A stretch of DNA of 64,000 nt from Massilioclostridium coli (GCF_900095865.1 NZ_FMIZ01000006.1:124001-188000); one strand, 5' to 3'. Shown: positions 54,641-63,834, counted from the first letter of the stretch. The notes: a model not told the origin generated them from the letters alone. Numbers and translations are program-made.

Positions 54641-55879
54641 CTATTTAAATCTTTCTTTGGCTTTTGCAGCATCTTCTTTCTGTTCAGCCCACAGTTTGTC
54701 ACAAGTAGCTTTACATTCTGCTTTCAAAGTAGCAATCTGTTGTTGAGCTGCAGCGGAAGTAATTGCACCAGATTTAACTTGTGCTTTTAATTCTTTGATT
54801 TCAGCAGCAGTTTTAATATTCAATGCTTCAATATTTTTATTGCTATGGTAAACTAATTTCAATTTTGCATTTGCAATAGAACGTCTATTGATCATTGGAA
54901 TTAATACTGCGATAATCATAATAGAACCAGAAATGATTTTTTTGATGTTAGAGTCTGCACCCATCAAACCAGTTGTGTAGTTTAAGAATGCCATCAATAC
55001 AGTCGCGATAATTGGACCATACATTTTACCCTTACCACCAGCAGTAGATACACCACCTAATACACAGATAGCGATTACATCCAATTCATAACCTGTACCC
55101 ATGGAGGAACTTAAACCGCCACCCATGTGCCCAACGAAGAACATTGCAGAAATCGCTGTCATAACACCCATAATGGTGAATACTGCCATTCTAGTGCCAG
55201 CAACATTAACGCCAGAATAATGGGAAGCTGTCATGCTGTTACCCATCATGTACAGTTTACGTCCAAAAGTGGATTTATGTAAGAGAATACAGAAAAGAAC
55301 ACCTACAATTAAGAAACAGATTAAAGACCATGGAATTAAATTACCTAAATTTTTCCAATACAAATCTGTAAATAGTTTTGGGAATTGTTTTAATGTGTTT
55401 TCACCCAAAATAATCTGAGCGATACCACGGTACAAAGATTGACCTGCGATTGTAACGATTACAGCTGGCATACCAATCTTACCAACTAAGAAACCATTAA
55501 ACAAACCACACAATCCACCTACTACAACACCAGCCAAAATAGCAACTATTGCTGGCATACCACTCTGGTACAACAATCCCATTGTCATACCGGAAAGAAT
55601 CATGATAGAGGAAATGGATACGTCGATGTCACCTAACATCAAAATGAGTACCATCCCTAATACCATAAAGGATAAGTCCATACCAGAAGTAACAATAGAT
55701 TGTAAAGTTTCTAAGTTATATAAACTTGGTCTAGAGATTAAAAGAACTATATTAACTGCAATTAAAATGTAAACCAGGATCATTTCCCATTTTACTAAAA
55801 ATTTAGAAAGCTTAAATCCTTCTTTTACCTTTAAGTCTCTGTTATAGTTACTTGATGGCGTAACGTTTGTGTTACTCAT
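54641..55879 (-). CDS. Sugar ABC transporter permease with C-terminal coiled coil
   Basis: 412 residues of the RbsC/RhaQ branched permease class: about 9-10 membrane segments, with LMLGDIDVSISSIMILSGMT and DVIAICVLGGVSTAGGKGKM as family signatures. An unusual C-terminal tail of about 65 residues (from NIEALNIKTAAEIKELKAQV on) is charged, alanine-rich and heptad-like, which predicts a cytosolic coiled coil not normal for this family. Pairs with the next permease; 4-nt overlap. Confidence 0.92.
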   Translation of the reverse strand: MSNTNVTPSSNYNRDLKVKEGFKLSKFLVKWEMILVYILIAVNIVLLISRPSLYNLETLQSIVTSGMDLSFMVLGMVLILMLGDIDVSISSIMILSGMTMGLLYQSGMPAIVAILAGVVVGGLCGLFNGFLVGKIGMPAVIVTIAGQSLYRGIAQIILGENTLKQFPKLFTDLYWKNLGNLIPWSLICFLIVGVLFCILLHKSTFGRKLYMMGNSMTASHYSGVNVAGTRMAVFTIMGVMTAISAMFFVGHMGGGLSSSMGTGYELDVIAICVLGGVSTAGGKGKMYGPIIATVLMAFLNYTTGLMGADSNIKKIISGSIMIIAVLIPMINRRSIANAKLKLVYHSNKNIEALNIKTAAEIKELKAQVKSGAITSAAAQQQIATLKAECKATCDKLWAEQKEDAAKAKERFK

Positions 55880-56901
55880 ATTAAAGCCCCCCTCTCTTTC
55901 AATGCACGTTTATCGGAGAGTTTTCCAGATGCAACGTTAACAAATACAGCCACAATAATAATTGCACCCTGAATTGCTTTCTGCCATACACTCAAGCCAG
56001 GCAACATACTTGTAAAGTTGTAAATAACACTCATGATTAAGATAGAGATAACAACACCATCCATACGGCCTCTACCACCTGTGATACTTACACCACCTAA
56101 AATACAAATAGCAATTGCTGTCATTTCAAAGCTATCAGCCATACCATAGTAGCCAAGAACATAGTTTGCTGTGTACAGCATACCAGCCATACCACATAAA
56201 GCACCATTGATTGTGTATACCATCAATTCAACGTTACCATCTTTGATACCTGCTACATGAGAAGATTCTCTGCTAGTACCAATTGCATATACACGTCTAC
56301 CGGATTTTGTATAACCTAAGAATAATCCAACTAATACCAATACAACTACAACAATTAAAACTAAGTTTGGAATGGTTGGGATTAAGGTACCAGTAGCCCA
56401 CCAAGTATAGCTTTCACCATAAACCTGTGGGAAGAACCATTTACCACCACTGACTACAAAGGCCAAGCCACGATAGATATACATCGTACCCAATGTTGCG
56501 ATAAATGGAATAATACGCAATTTACCAATCATAAGACCATTAATCAATCCGGCAATCGCACCAATTAGTAAACCAACAATCAACCATACAAATCCTGGCA
56601 CATCAGGGAATGTTGCGGTCAGTTTAGAGGTAAAAATACCTGTCATTGCCAAAATAGAAGCAACGGACAAATCGATACCACCTGTAATCAGAACCAGCAT
56701 CATACCAGCGGTTAAAATCGCATAAATTGAGTTATTACGAAACATGGAAATAATGCCGTCATAAGTAAACATCTTTGGAGTTAAAAACCATGCTACTACC
56801 AATATTAAAATCAAACCGATAATTAAGCCTAAATATGGGTATCTAGCAATTTTCTGGAATACGCTCGTTTTCTTAGGAGCGCTTACACTATTTGTTGCCA
56901 T
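55876..56901 (-). CDS. Sugar ABC transporter permease
   Basis: 341 residues of the RbsC/RhaP class: about 9-10 membrane segments with MLVLITGGIDLSVASILAMT and AIAICILGGVSITGGRGRMD. Forms the heterodimeric channel with the downstream permease. Starts 3 bp after the ATPase stop with GGAGG upstream. Confidence 0.94.
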   Translation of the reverse strand: MATNSVSAPKKTSVFQKIARYPYLGLIIGLILILVVAWFLTPKMFTYDGIISMFRNNSIYAILTAGMMLVLITGGIDLSVASILAMTGIFTSKLTATFPDVPGFVWLIVGLLIGAIAGLINGLMIGKLRIIPFIATLGTMYIYRGLAFVVSGGKWFFPQVYGESYTWWATGTLIPTIPNLVLIVVVVLVLVGLFLGYTKSGRRVYAIGTSRESSHVAGIKDGNVELMVYTINGALCGMAGMLYTANYVLGYYGMADSFEMTAIAICILGGVSITGGRGRMDGVVISILIMSVIYNFTSMLPGLSVWQKAIQGAIIIVAVFVNVASGKLSDKRALKERGALI

Positions 56902-56904
56902 GTT

Positions 56905-58416
56905 TTAAGCCTCCTTTCCAGCGTCTGGGGATTTTGTTAAAGAAGCTTCCAAGATTTTTTCTTGGGTTGCATCTTTAGCATCAAATGTTTTAATTACACG
57001 ACCACTATTCATTACAACAATACGGTCTGCCATACCTAAAACTTCAGGCATTTCGGAAGAAACCATGATAATGGCGTAACCATTAGAGGCCAATTCATTC
57101 ATAATTTCATAAATAGAGTATTTTGCACCAACGTCGATACCTTTGGTAGGTTCATCCAAAATTAATACTTTCAGGTCTACATTCAGTAATTTTGCAAATA
57201 CTACTTTCTGTTGGTTACCACCGGACAGAGAAGATGGAGGATCTGCAATATCTTTTGCTTTTAATTGAATTTTGTTACAAAGTTCAATTGCCGCATCCAT
57301 TTCTTTATCATTATTTAAAAGACCCATGGAAGCAAATTTATTCATATTTGCAGAAGACACGTTTTCATAGATTGGAATTTCATTTACCAAACCTTGAATC
57401 TGTCTGTCTTCTGGCAACAAACCAACGCCTAATTTTAATGCTTTTTTAGGGCTGTTAATTTTTACTTCTTGACCATTCAGTTTAATAGAACCTTTGTCAG
57501 GAGGCATAACGCCAAAAATTGATTGACATACTTCGGTACGACCAGCACCTACCAGACCTGTCAATGCAAGAATTTCACCTTTTTTTACATTAAAGGATAC
57601 ATTTTTGAAATATCCTTCTTTCGAAATGTTATCAACTTCCAATACAACTTCGCCTGGTTTAGAAGTTTTTGTTGGATACATCTGATCCAGTTCACGTCCA
57701 ACCATTTCTGCAATCAGTTTAGAATTGGAAATTTTATCAACATCCCAAGTACCAATATATTGGGAGTCACGGAATACTGTAACAGTTGTTGCCAAACGAT
57801 ACATATCTTCAAATTTATGGGTAATAAAAATAATAGATACGCCTTCGTCACGTAATCTGTCAACGATTTTGTACAGCTCTTCACATTCATTTTTTGTCAA
57901 AGAAGCAGTAGGTTCGTCCATGATCAAGATACGAGCATCACGGGACAAAGCCTTTGCAATTTCAACTAACTGCTGTTGAGCAACACTCAATGTACCCATT
58001 GGTTTAGTAACATCAATATCTGGGTTCAAAGGTGCCATTAACTCTCTTGCACGTTTTCTCATGGCTCTCCAGTCATAAGTATGGAGTTTGGTCATGATTT
58101 CCTGTCCCATAAAAATGTTTTCTGTTACGGACAGATCTGGGAAAGACGTTACATGCTGGTAAATCGCAGCAATACCCAGTTTTTGAGAATCGGCAGTAGA
58201 ACGGAGGGTAATTTTCTCTCCTTCTAACAGCATAGTACCACTATCAGGTTGATGAACACCAGTAATTACTTTAATAAAAGTAGATTTACCAGCACCGTTT
58301 TCACCCATCAGTGCATGTACTTCACCTTTCTTCAACTGGAAATGAACCCCTTTCAGCGCTGTAACACCGCCAAAGGTTTTCACAACATCTTTCAACTCGA
58401 GTATGTAATCGTTCAT
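56905..58416 (-). CDS. Sugar ABC transporter, fused two-domain ATPase
   Basis: 503 residues of the RbsA/MglA/RhaT type. The N-terminal ABC domain has Walker A GENGAGKST (38-46), signature LSVAQQQLVEIAKALS and Walker B ILIMDEPTA. The C-terminal domain has a degenerate Walker A (GLVGAGRTE), signature LSGGNQQKVVFAKLL and VLILDEPTKGID. Powers import through the two permeases. First gene of the operon; GAGGGGGA precedes the ATG. Confidence 0.95.
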   Translation of the reverse strand: MNDYILELKDVVKTFGGVTALKGVHFQLKKGEVHALMGENGAGKSTFIKVITGVHQPDSGTMLLEGEKITLRSTADSQKLGIAAIYQHVTSFPDLSVTENIFMGQEIMTKLHTYDWRAMRKRARELMAPLNPDIDVTKPMGTLSVAQQQLVEIAKALSRDARILIMDEPTASLTKNECEELYKIVDRLRDEGVSIIFITHKFEDMYRLATTVTVFRDSQYIGTWDVDKISNSKLIAEMVGRELDQMYPTKTSKPGEVVLEVDNISKEGYFKNVSFNVKKGEILALTGLVGAGRTEVCQSIFGVMPPDKGSIKLNGQEVKINSPKKALKLGVGLLPEDRQIQGLVNEIPIYENVSSANMNKFASMGLLNNDKEMDAAIELCNKIQLKAKDIADPPSSLSGGNQQKVVFAKLLNVDLKVLILDEPTKGIDVGAKYSIYEIMNELASNGYAIIMVSSEMPEVLGMADRIVVMNSGRVIKTFDAKDATQEKILEASLTKSPDAGKEA

Positions 58417-58481
58417 GAAAAATCCCCCTCAAGTATGAATTTTTTGTTTAATGTTTGTTTTCAATTGAATAACATGTTTGA

Positions 58482-58510
58482 ATAATACAATGTTATGGCC
58501 TTAAATTCAA
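58482..58510 (-). promoter_or_regulatory. Promoter of the rhamnose-type ABC importer operon
   Basis: Minus strand TTGAAT (58510-58505), 17 bp, TATTAT (58487-58482), about 65 bp before the ATPase ATG. The weak hexamers fit activator dependence. Confidence 0.6.
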
Positions 58511-58513
58511 TAT

Positions 58514-58548
58514 CAAATATTGCTTTTCTATATTCAAAAATTGCTTTT
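58514..58548 (-). promoter_or_regulatory. AraC-type 21-bp direct repeats at the importer promoter
   Basis: CAAATATTGCTTTT (58514-58527) and CAAAAATTGCTTTT (58535-58548) match at 13 of 14 bases with an exact 21-bp period, immediately upstream of the -35 box. That is the geometry of AraC-family activator half-sites. The AraC gene diverges from the other side. No other feature was seen in the 338-bp gap 58417-58754. Confidence 0.65.
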
Positions 58549-58754
58549 TCATTGTCTTTTAATATTGTTATACTAATTTGTTATCTGAATTTTGTATATA
58601 ATGCTAATATTGAACTTTTGAATTTTTAAAAACAACTTGATTTTTTATTTGGAATATGTAATAATTCCTTATTAGAAACAAAATACAAATTTATCTATTT
58701 TTATACACAGATTTTTAAAATACAATACCATCTCTGAAAAGGAAAGGGATTCTT

Positions 58755-59612
58755 ATGGTAAGTCAAAAACGAAAATTTCCAACAGAGCATATAACAGTAG
58801 AAAATACAATTACTCCTCATACAAAAAGATTTCCTTTTTATATCAAAAAATATGGATATAGTAATGCGAAACGGTTCTCTGTTGATGTAGAATATTCCCA
58901 CTCGGATATTTTATTACTGTATACCATCTCTGGCGTAGCTGGGCTATATATTAACACAGATTCAAAATATCTTGCAGCTGATGATTTGTTAATAAACGCT
59001 TGTAGCTCTCCTTTTGACATCAAAGGCATAAGCGCAGAAAAATGGGAATATTTTTATATAGTAATTAATGGATCCCACGCAAAATTCTACTATAATATTA
59101 TCCGAGATAAATCCAATATTATCCGAATGAATCCTATGAACCATGTGCTGGATTACTTTATTGATTTATCCAAAATTTCTTTTGATGACTCTAACCTTTC
59201 CAACATTCAAGTAAATACTATTATCCAAAATATTATGATGGAACTATATGAGATTTCATTCGATATTGTAAAAAGCAAAAATATTATCCCTGTCCAGGAA
59301 ACAAGTATCAATAATGCAATGAATTATATTGCAAAACATTATCATGAAGATTTATCTGTTGATACTATCTGTAACAAAATGGCGTTTTCTAAATACTATT
59401 TTTGCAAATTATTTAAAGAACACACCGGTATCACAATTCATCAATATGTAAACGAATTCCGAGTCAATAAATCTAAGGAACTACTCTCTTATTCTAAACT
59501 TCCCATTAATGCAGTAGCGGCAGCGGTTGGGTTTCAAAACCCGTTAACTTACATCCGTTGTTTTAAACGTTCCACACAGATGACCCCGAGCGAATATAGG
59601 GAAAACTTTTAA
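58755..59612 (+). CDS. AraC-family regulator of the ABC importer
   Basis: 285 residues. N-terminal cupin-like sensor (about 35-120; SDILLLYTISGVAGLYINTD) and C-terminal double HTH (about 185-285): LSVDTICNKMAFSKYYFCKL and INAVAAAVGFQNPLTYIRCF, ending in MTPSEYRENF. AAAGGAAAGGGA precedes the ATG. Divergent from the importer operon, whose promoter carries matching direct repeats, so it is the likely rhamnose-responsive activator. Followed by its own terminator. Confidence 0.93.
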   Translation: MVSQKRKFPTEHITVENTITPHTKRFPFYIKKYGYSNAKRFSVDVEYSHSDILLLYTISGVAGLYINTDSKYLAADDLLINACSSPFDIKGISAEKWEYFYIVINGSHAKFYYNIIRDKSNIIRMNPMNHVLDYFIDLSKISFDDSNLSNIQVNTIIQNIMMELYEISFDIVKSKNIIPVQETSINNAMNYIAKHYHEDLSVDTICNKMAFSKYYFCKLFKEHTGITIHQYVNEFRVNKSKELLSYSKLPINAVAAAVGFQNPLTYIRCFKRSTQMTPSEYRENF

Positions 59613-59617
59613 TCACT

Positions 59618-59655
59618 CAAGCTCTTTTCTTACTTAACAGAAAAGGGCTTGTTTT
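59618..59655 (+). terminator. Terminator of the AraC gene
   Basis: Stem CAAGCTCTTTTCT/AGAAAAGGGCTTG with one G-T pair and a T4 tail. Confidence 0.8.
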
Positions 59656-59843
59656 ATAATTATATTTACCGCTTTTTTATTATAGCATATTTATTTTCGT
59701 TTGTCACGTCAAAATCACTAATTTATAATAACAAGTTTGCTACAAATTTATTACAAAATAGTATAAATTTTCTTGATTTTAAAATTAATTTGATATTAAT
59801 ATAAATAATAACAGTAAAAACAAGAAAAATTGCTCAAATAGAA

Positions 59844-59872
59844 TTGAATCTACTTTATAGTTCTGGTATAAT
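59844..59872 (+). promoter_or_regulatory. Sigma-A promoter of the NhaC-type gene
   Basis: TTGAAT (59844-59849), 17 bp, TATAAT (59867-59872), 63 bp before the ATG. The rest of the 322-bp gap 59613-59934 is AT-rich and holds only the AraC terminator. Confidence 0.7.
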
Positions 59873-59934
59873 ATGAATAATTTGTAACGTATTGATGTAT
59901 TAAGAAATATAAAGACTTAATTGAGGAGGATTTC

Positions 59935-61509
59935 ATGGAATTTCAAGCGATTTCTGTAGGATGGCTCTCTATCTTACCTCCAATTATCGCAATTATTCTG
60001 GCGCTTATCACCAAAGAGGTTATTTCTTCTTTACTAATTGGCATCCTTTCTGGAAGTTTTATCTATGTACTCCACAGTGGAGGAAATCCTGTAGTAGGAA
60101 CTGTGGAAACAACTTTTAAGCTTATGGCTAACCGCATGGATGTACAAATCCTGTTATTTTTAGGGTTGTTAGGTGCATTGGTGGTAGTTATTGGTATGGC
60201 AGGAGGTAGCCGTGCTTATGGGCAATGGGCTAGTAAAAAATTAAAATCCAAACGTTCCTCTTTACTAGCTACTGCGCTACTGGGTGCTTGTATCTTTATT
60301 GACGATTATTTTAACTGCTTAACTGTTGGTACTGTAATGCGACCATTAACTGACAAACACGGCATTTCTCGCGCTAAGTTAGCTTATATTATTGATGCTA
60401 CTGCCGGTCCAATTTGTATTATCGCACCCATTTCCAGCTGGGCAGTAGCTGTTGGTTCCAATCTGCGCATTACAGGAGAATTTGAAAGTGACTTGGCCGC
60501 TTTTGTAGCGACAATTCCTTATAATTTATACGCAATTCTTAGTTTAATTATGATTGTAATGGTATGTCTGTTTAATCTAGATTTTGGTTCTATGGCAAAA
60601 GCTGAATTTGCTGCGCAGCAGGAAGATACAGGTGTGGTAGACAATAATTTGGAAGAAGAATACCCTGTTTCTACAAAAGGGCGCGTTTGGGACATGTTAA
60701 TTCCAGTATTGGCTTTAATTATTTTTTCTGTTTTCGCAATGCTATATAATGGTGGTTATTGGAGTGGAGATTCTGCGTTACATTCTATTCCTGCGGCATT
60801 CGGGAATTGTAATGCATCAGAAGCATTAGTAATCGGTGCGTTTGGTGCGTTAATTGTAGCTTTTCTTTTATTTATTCCCAGAAAAATTATTTCTTTCCAA
60901 AATTTTATGGAAGGGATTACAAAAGGTGTAAAATCCATGGTACCCGCTTTTATTGTATTAATTTTAGCTTGGACCATTAGTGGGGTCTGCCAGGATTTAT
61001 TGATGACAGGGGATTTTGTAAAGGATTTGGTAGCAGCTAGTTCCATACCATCTGCATTAATACCAGCAGTAGTATTTCTTGTTGCAGCTTTTTTATCTTT
61101 TGCTATGGGAACTGCGTGGGGTACATTTGGAATCTTGATTCCTATTATAGTACCAATTTGTAGTTCGATTGCTCCAGATTTAATGGTAGTTTCATTATCT
61201 GCAACACTGGCTGGAAGTGTTTTTGGTGATCACTGCTCCCCTATTTCGGATACCACGATCCTTTCCTCCACAGGGGCCGGCTGTAAACATATCCAACATG
61301 TTTCTACTCAGCTTCCATACGCTATTACTGTAGCATGTTGTTGTCTAATTGGATATTTAATCGCTGGATTTAGTAAAGCAAATGTATTTCTTTCCTTAGG
61401 AAGTTCACTTCTCCTTTTAATCATCGCAGTTATTCTGTTGCATCGGTTTTCTTCCAAACAGATTGCACAACTCAAAGCGCAGCAGTCTGATAAATCTTTA
61501 AAAAATTAG
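59935..61509 (+). CDS. NhaC-family Na+/H+ antiporter
   Basis: 524 residues with about 11-13 membrane segments. Family features: LPPIIAIILALITKEVISSL at the start, LGACIFIDDYFNCLTVGTVM, ATAGPICIIAPISSWAV, FAMGTAWGTFGILIPI and SVFGDHCSPISDTTILSSTG. NhaC-type proteins exchange Na+ for H+, and some exchange malate and lactate or transport amino acids; the ion specificity is not fixed by sequence. TGAGGAGG precedes the ATG. Monocistronic. Confidence 0.93.
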   Translation: MEFQAISVGWLSILPPIIAIILALITKEVISSLLIGILSGSFIYVLHSGGNPVVGTVETTFKLMANRMDVQILLFLGLLGALVVVIGMAGGSRAYGQWASKKLKSKRSSLLATALLGACIFIDDYFNCLTVGTVMRPLTDKHGISRAKLAYIIDATAGPICIIAPISSWAVAVGSNLRITGEFESDLAAFVATIPYNLYAILSLIMIVMVCLFNLDFGSMAKAEFAAQQEDTGVVDNNLEEEYPVSTKGRVWDMLIPVLALIIFSVFAMLYNGGYWSGDSALHSIPAAFGNCNASEALVIGAFGALIVAFLLFIPRKIISFQNFMEGITKGVKSMVPAFIVLILAWTISGVCQDLLMTGDFVKDLVAASSIPSALIPAVVFLVAAFLSFAMGTAWGTFGILIPIIVPICSSIAPDLMVVSLSATLAGSVFGDHCSPISDTTILSSTGAGCKHIQHVSTQLPYAITVACCCLIGYLIAGFSKANVFLSLGSSLLLLIIAVILLHRFSSKQIAQLKAQQSDKSLKN

Positions 61510-61553
61510 ATATCCACCGTTTAATTTTAGAGTAAATAGTATCGTTAAAATGG

Positions 61554-61582
61554 AAAAAGGGAGCAAAAAGCTCCCTTTTTTC
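61554..61582. terminator. Bidirectional terminator between the NhaC and MYG1-type genes
   Basis: Stem AAAAAGGGAGC/GCTCCCTTTTT with AAAAA loop; A and T runs on both sides serve both convergent genes. Confidence 0.88.
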
Positions 61583-61588
61583 ATTTTA

Positions 61589-62467
61589 TTAGATAGAATC
61601 TTGTTCTATCGAATTTGGCTGCTCATGCTTTTGTGTCCATAAACAGGCTTTTACCGCGTCTTCTAATGTTTCCGTCGCTACTAAAAAACGGTTATTATGG
61701 CAAAAACGCAAGGTAGAAATTCCGCTAAGCTGTTTTAATTCTTGATCCGGCTTTCCAGCCCATTCCTCCGGAAAATCGAATTTACTGATATTGGAATCAT
61801 TTGATATCGGTACTGTTTGCGCATTATATCCACCTCGTTGGGAAGGGTACACCACAAACTCCGCATCACTTCCTACCAAATACAATCTCCAAGGAGCAAA
61901 CCTTGATAAAATCACAATATGGTTTTGTGCCTCTTTCAATGCGGATTCCACCAATAATTTGGCTCGATATATACTAAAAATCGAATCTATTTTATGCTGT
62001 AAAATCGTCTTAGCAAACTGTACTGCTTCTACAAAGCAATCATCTGGATTTTCACTTGAATCCCAAGATGGGTTAAACAAACCTATTGCGTCCGCTAAAG
62101 GATGACCACAACCTGTATTATCCTCTAAATCCAATGGCTGTATAAAATTCTCGTCAAAACGTTGTTGTTCCTGTTCTGCCTGCTCTGGTGTACAACCCTG
62201 TTCTAATACTTGTTTTCCAAATTCGCGCCATAATAGTCCAAAAGCTGCAAATGGAACCCCATTTTCCCGAATTTCAGCATCTTTTTGATGATGGTCAAAT
62301 TTACCCCATCCAATATCATAAATCAGTGCATCTGTATCTTCTGGAACAGAAAATACCCGTGTTACTGTAATATTGGGATTTATTATTTGCAATAACGCAG
62401 TAGAAAAAACATCATCTGCATGGAATTTTCCTGCGTGGGTAATCACTTGGTTTGGTATTTTTATCAT
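61589..62467 (-). CDS. MYG1-family protein (UPF0160)
   Basis: 292 residues from the ATG at 62467. The DHH-like metal site is visible as THAGKFHADDVFSTALL and KFDHHQKDAEIRENGVPFAA, and near the middle LDLEDNTGCGHPLADAIGLF. MYG1 proteins are predicted metal-dependent hydrolases; the eukaryotic member is reported as a 3'-5' exoribonuclease. The bacterial role is unknown. A GGGG site precedes the ATG. Monocistronic with a clear promoter. Confidence 0.92.
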   Translation of the reverse strand: MIKIPNQVITHAGKFHADDVFSTALLQIINPNITVTRVFSVPEDTDALIYDIGWGKFDHHQKDAEIRENGVPFAAFGLLWREFGKQVLEQGCTPEQAEQEQQRFDENFIQPLDLEDNTGCGHPLADAIGLFNPSWDSSENPDDCFVEAVQFAKTILQHKIDSIFSIYRAKLLVESALKEAQNHIVILSRFAPWRLYLVGSDAEFVVYPSQRGGYNAQTVPISNDSNISKFDFPEEWAGKPDQELKQLSGISTLRFCHNNRFLVATETLEDAVKACLWTQKHEQPNSIEQDSI

Positions 62468-62520
62468 AAATCTTTTCCCCAATTCGATTTTTGTTATTAT
62501 GTAGTATCATTGATGTAACT

Positions 62521-62549
62521 ATTATAAAATACTAAAACAGTTTTTTCAA
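62521..62549 (-). promoter_or_regulatory. Sigma-A promoter of the MYG1-type gene
   Basis: Minus strand TTGAAA (62549-62544), 17 bp, TATAAT (62526-62521). A perfect inverted repeat TTCAACTA/TAGTTGAA (62545-62566, 6-nt spacer) overlaps the -35 box and may be an operator. The 334-bp gap 62468-62801 holds otherwise only the terminator at 62759-62792. Confidence 0.7.
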
Positions 62550-62758
62550 CTAAAAATCTAGTTGAAGAAAGAATAAATAAAATCATAGAAAATAAACCTT
62601 TTTTAATAAAAAGGGAAATAAAAGATTATTCTAAAAACATATCTTACAATAAATACTCTAGCCATGATCTTCTTTCCGTAATTGATTTGCTTCTTTAAAA
62701 TTAAGAGACTTGTATATCATTTATTTTAGATGGAATAAAATCGAAAAGAAAACAAAAA

Positions 62759-62792
62759 ATATCCCGGTATTCTAAAATACCGGGATATTTTT
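62759..62792 (-). terminator. Terminator of the DUF1540-type gene
   Basis: Perfect 11-bp stem ATCCCGGTATT/AATACCGGGAT with A/T runs on both sides, 10 bp past the stop. Confidence 0.85.
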
Positions 62793-62801
62793 CGTGAATT
62801 T

Positions 62802-62966
62802 TTATTTTTTTTCAAAAGACTGGCAGTCAGTACATTCTACCATCGTTGGATTTGTTTCGTGGGTACCAACTGTAATTTTGTTTAAACTACAATATGGTTC
62901 AGTGGAACAATGGTGTTTACATTGGTCTACTGTACACCCGATGCTGTGGTTTGCTTGACAATCCAT
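62802..62966 (-). CDS. DUF1540-type cysteine-rich small protein
   Basis: 54 residues from the ATG at 62966 with AAAAGGAGGCG upstream. Seven cysteines (CQANHSIGCTVDQCKHHC, then YCSLNKITVG and ECTDCQSF) in the spacing of DUF1540 domains, which probably bind a metal ion. Function unknown; common in clostridia. Monocistronic with a strong terminator. Confidence 0.82.
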   Translation of the reverse strand: MDCQANHSIGCTVDQCKHHCSTEPYCSLNKITVGTHETNPTMVECTDCQSFEKK

Positions 62967-63144
62967 TTGTTGCGCCTCCTTTTCAGAATGGTATCTTTAG
63001 TATGGACAAAATCCAAAAAGATATACCTTACTGAAAACGAACAACATACTCCATTTTATGAAAAAACTAGTGATATTTTACTGCATAAAGGTAAAACCGA
63101 CCAAGGAATACAGCTAATAAATCCATAAAACGGATTTTTCAATT

Positions 63145-63786
63145 TTAAATTTTGGAGTAACCATAGCTATTAGCCAAAGCATCAATTTTATGGTTTTCCT
63201 TACAGAATGGGCAATCCCGGAAGGAGTAGGTTTGATAATCTGGAATATCTTCTTTTTGAAAAATACTTTTTACTGGAATATCTTGTACTTCATCCATTGT
63301 GCTAAAAATAGCAGAAATTCCAATCACATTACCGCCATAATAATCCAAACATTCCAAAGAACGTTTTGCTGTTTTACCAGTTGTAATCGAAGCGATTAGC
63401 AGCAATATTCTCTTTCCCGCAATCATATCTTGGATATTATCGCGGAAGATCATCTGACCATTGGTATTAAATTCTGGTGTTACTACATAAATTGTACTAC
63501 TGGAATTCATCTGCATATAGGAGGTTTTGGTCAGTTCACGTGCCAAAAAGCTACCAATTACTTCACTGCCATCCATACAAATAATCGTATCCACTAAAGT
63601 TGTACTGGAATAGTAATCAGCAAAGTTTAAGGCTGCATTTCTAGCCATATTATGGTCGTGCTTTACCCTAGTAATATCAATATAATAATTGATGTGGGAA
63701 TGGCTGGTTACAAAATGTCCTGGTATGGCGGAAATAATGACATCTCCATGGATACTAGATTTAATTTCAATTGCCTGTTTATTCAT
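63145..63786 (-). CDS. Orotate phosphoribosyltransferase-like protein
   Basis: 213 residues from the ATG at 63786 (AAGGAGG upstream). The PRT fold is suggested by VDTIICMDGSEVIGSFLARE and by ILLLIASITTGKTAKRSLEC (about 127-146), which sits where the PRPP-binding loop of orotate PRTases lies. The two acidic residues usual before TTG are replaced by Ile-Ala, so PRPP binding may be altered. Near the end CPFCKENHKIDALANSYGYS holds a CxxC pair. Possible nucleotide metabolism or regulatory role; not assignable as pyrE. Confidence 0.72.
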   Translation of the reverse strand: MNKQAIEIKSSIHGDVIISAIPGHFVTSHSHINYYIDITRVKHDHNMARNAALNFADYYSSTTLVDTIICMDGSEVIGSFLARELTKTSYMQMNSSSTIYVVTPEFNTNGQMIFRDNIQDMIAGKRILLLIASITTGKTAKRSLECLDYYGGNVIGISAIFSTMDEVQDIPVKSIFQKEDIPDYQTYSFRDCPFCKENHKIDALANSYGYSKI

Positions 63787-63834
63787 AGTCAAAGCCTCCT
63801 TAATCATGTAATAAAGAAAAAATTTATTTTATTT

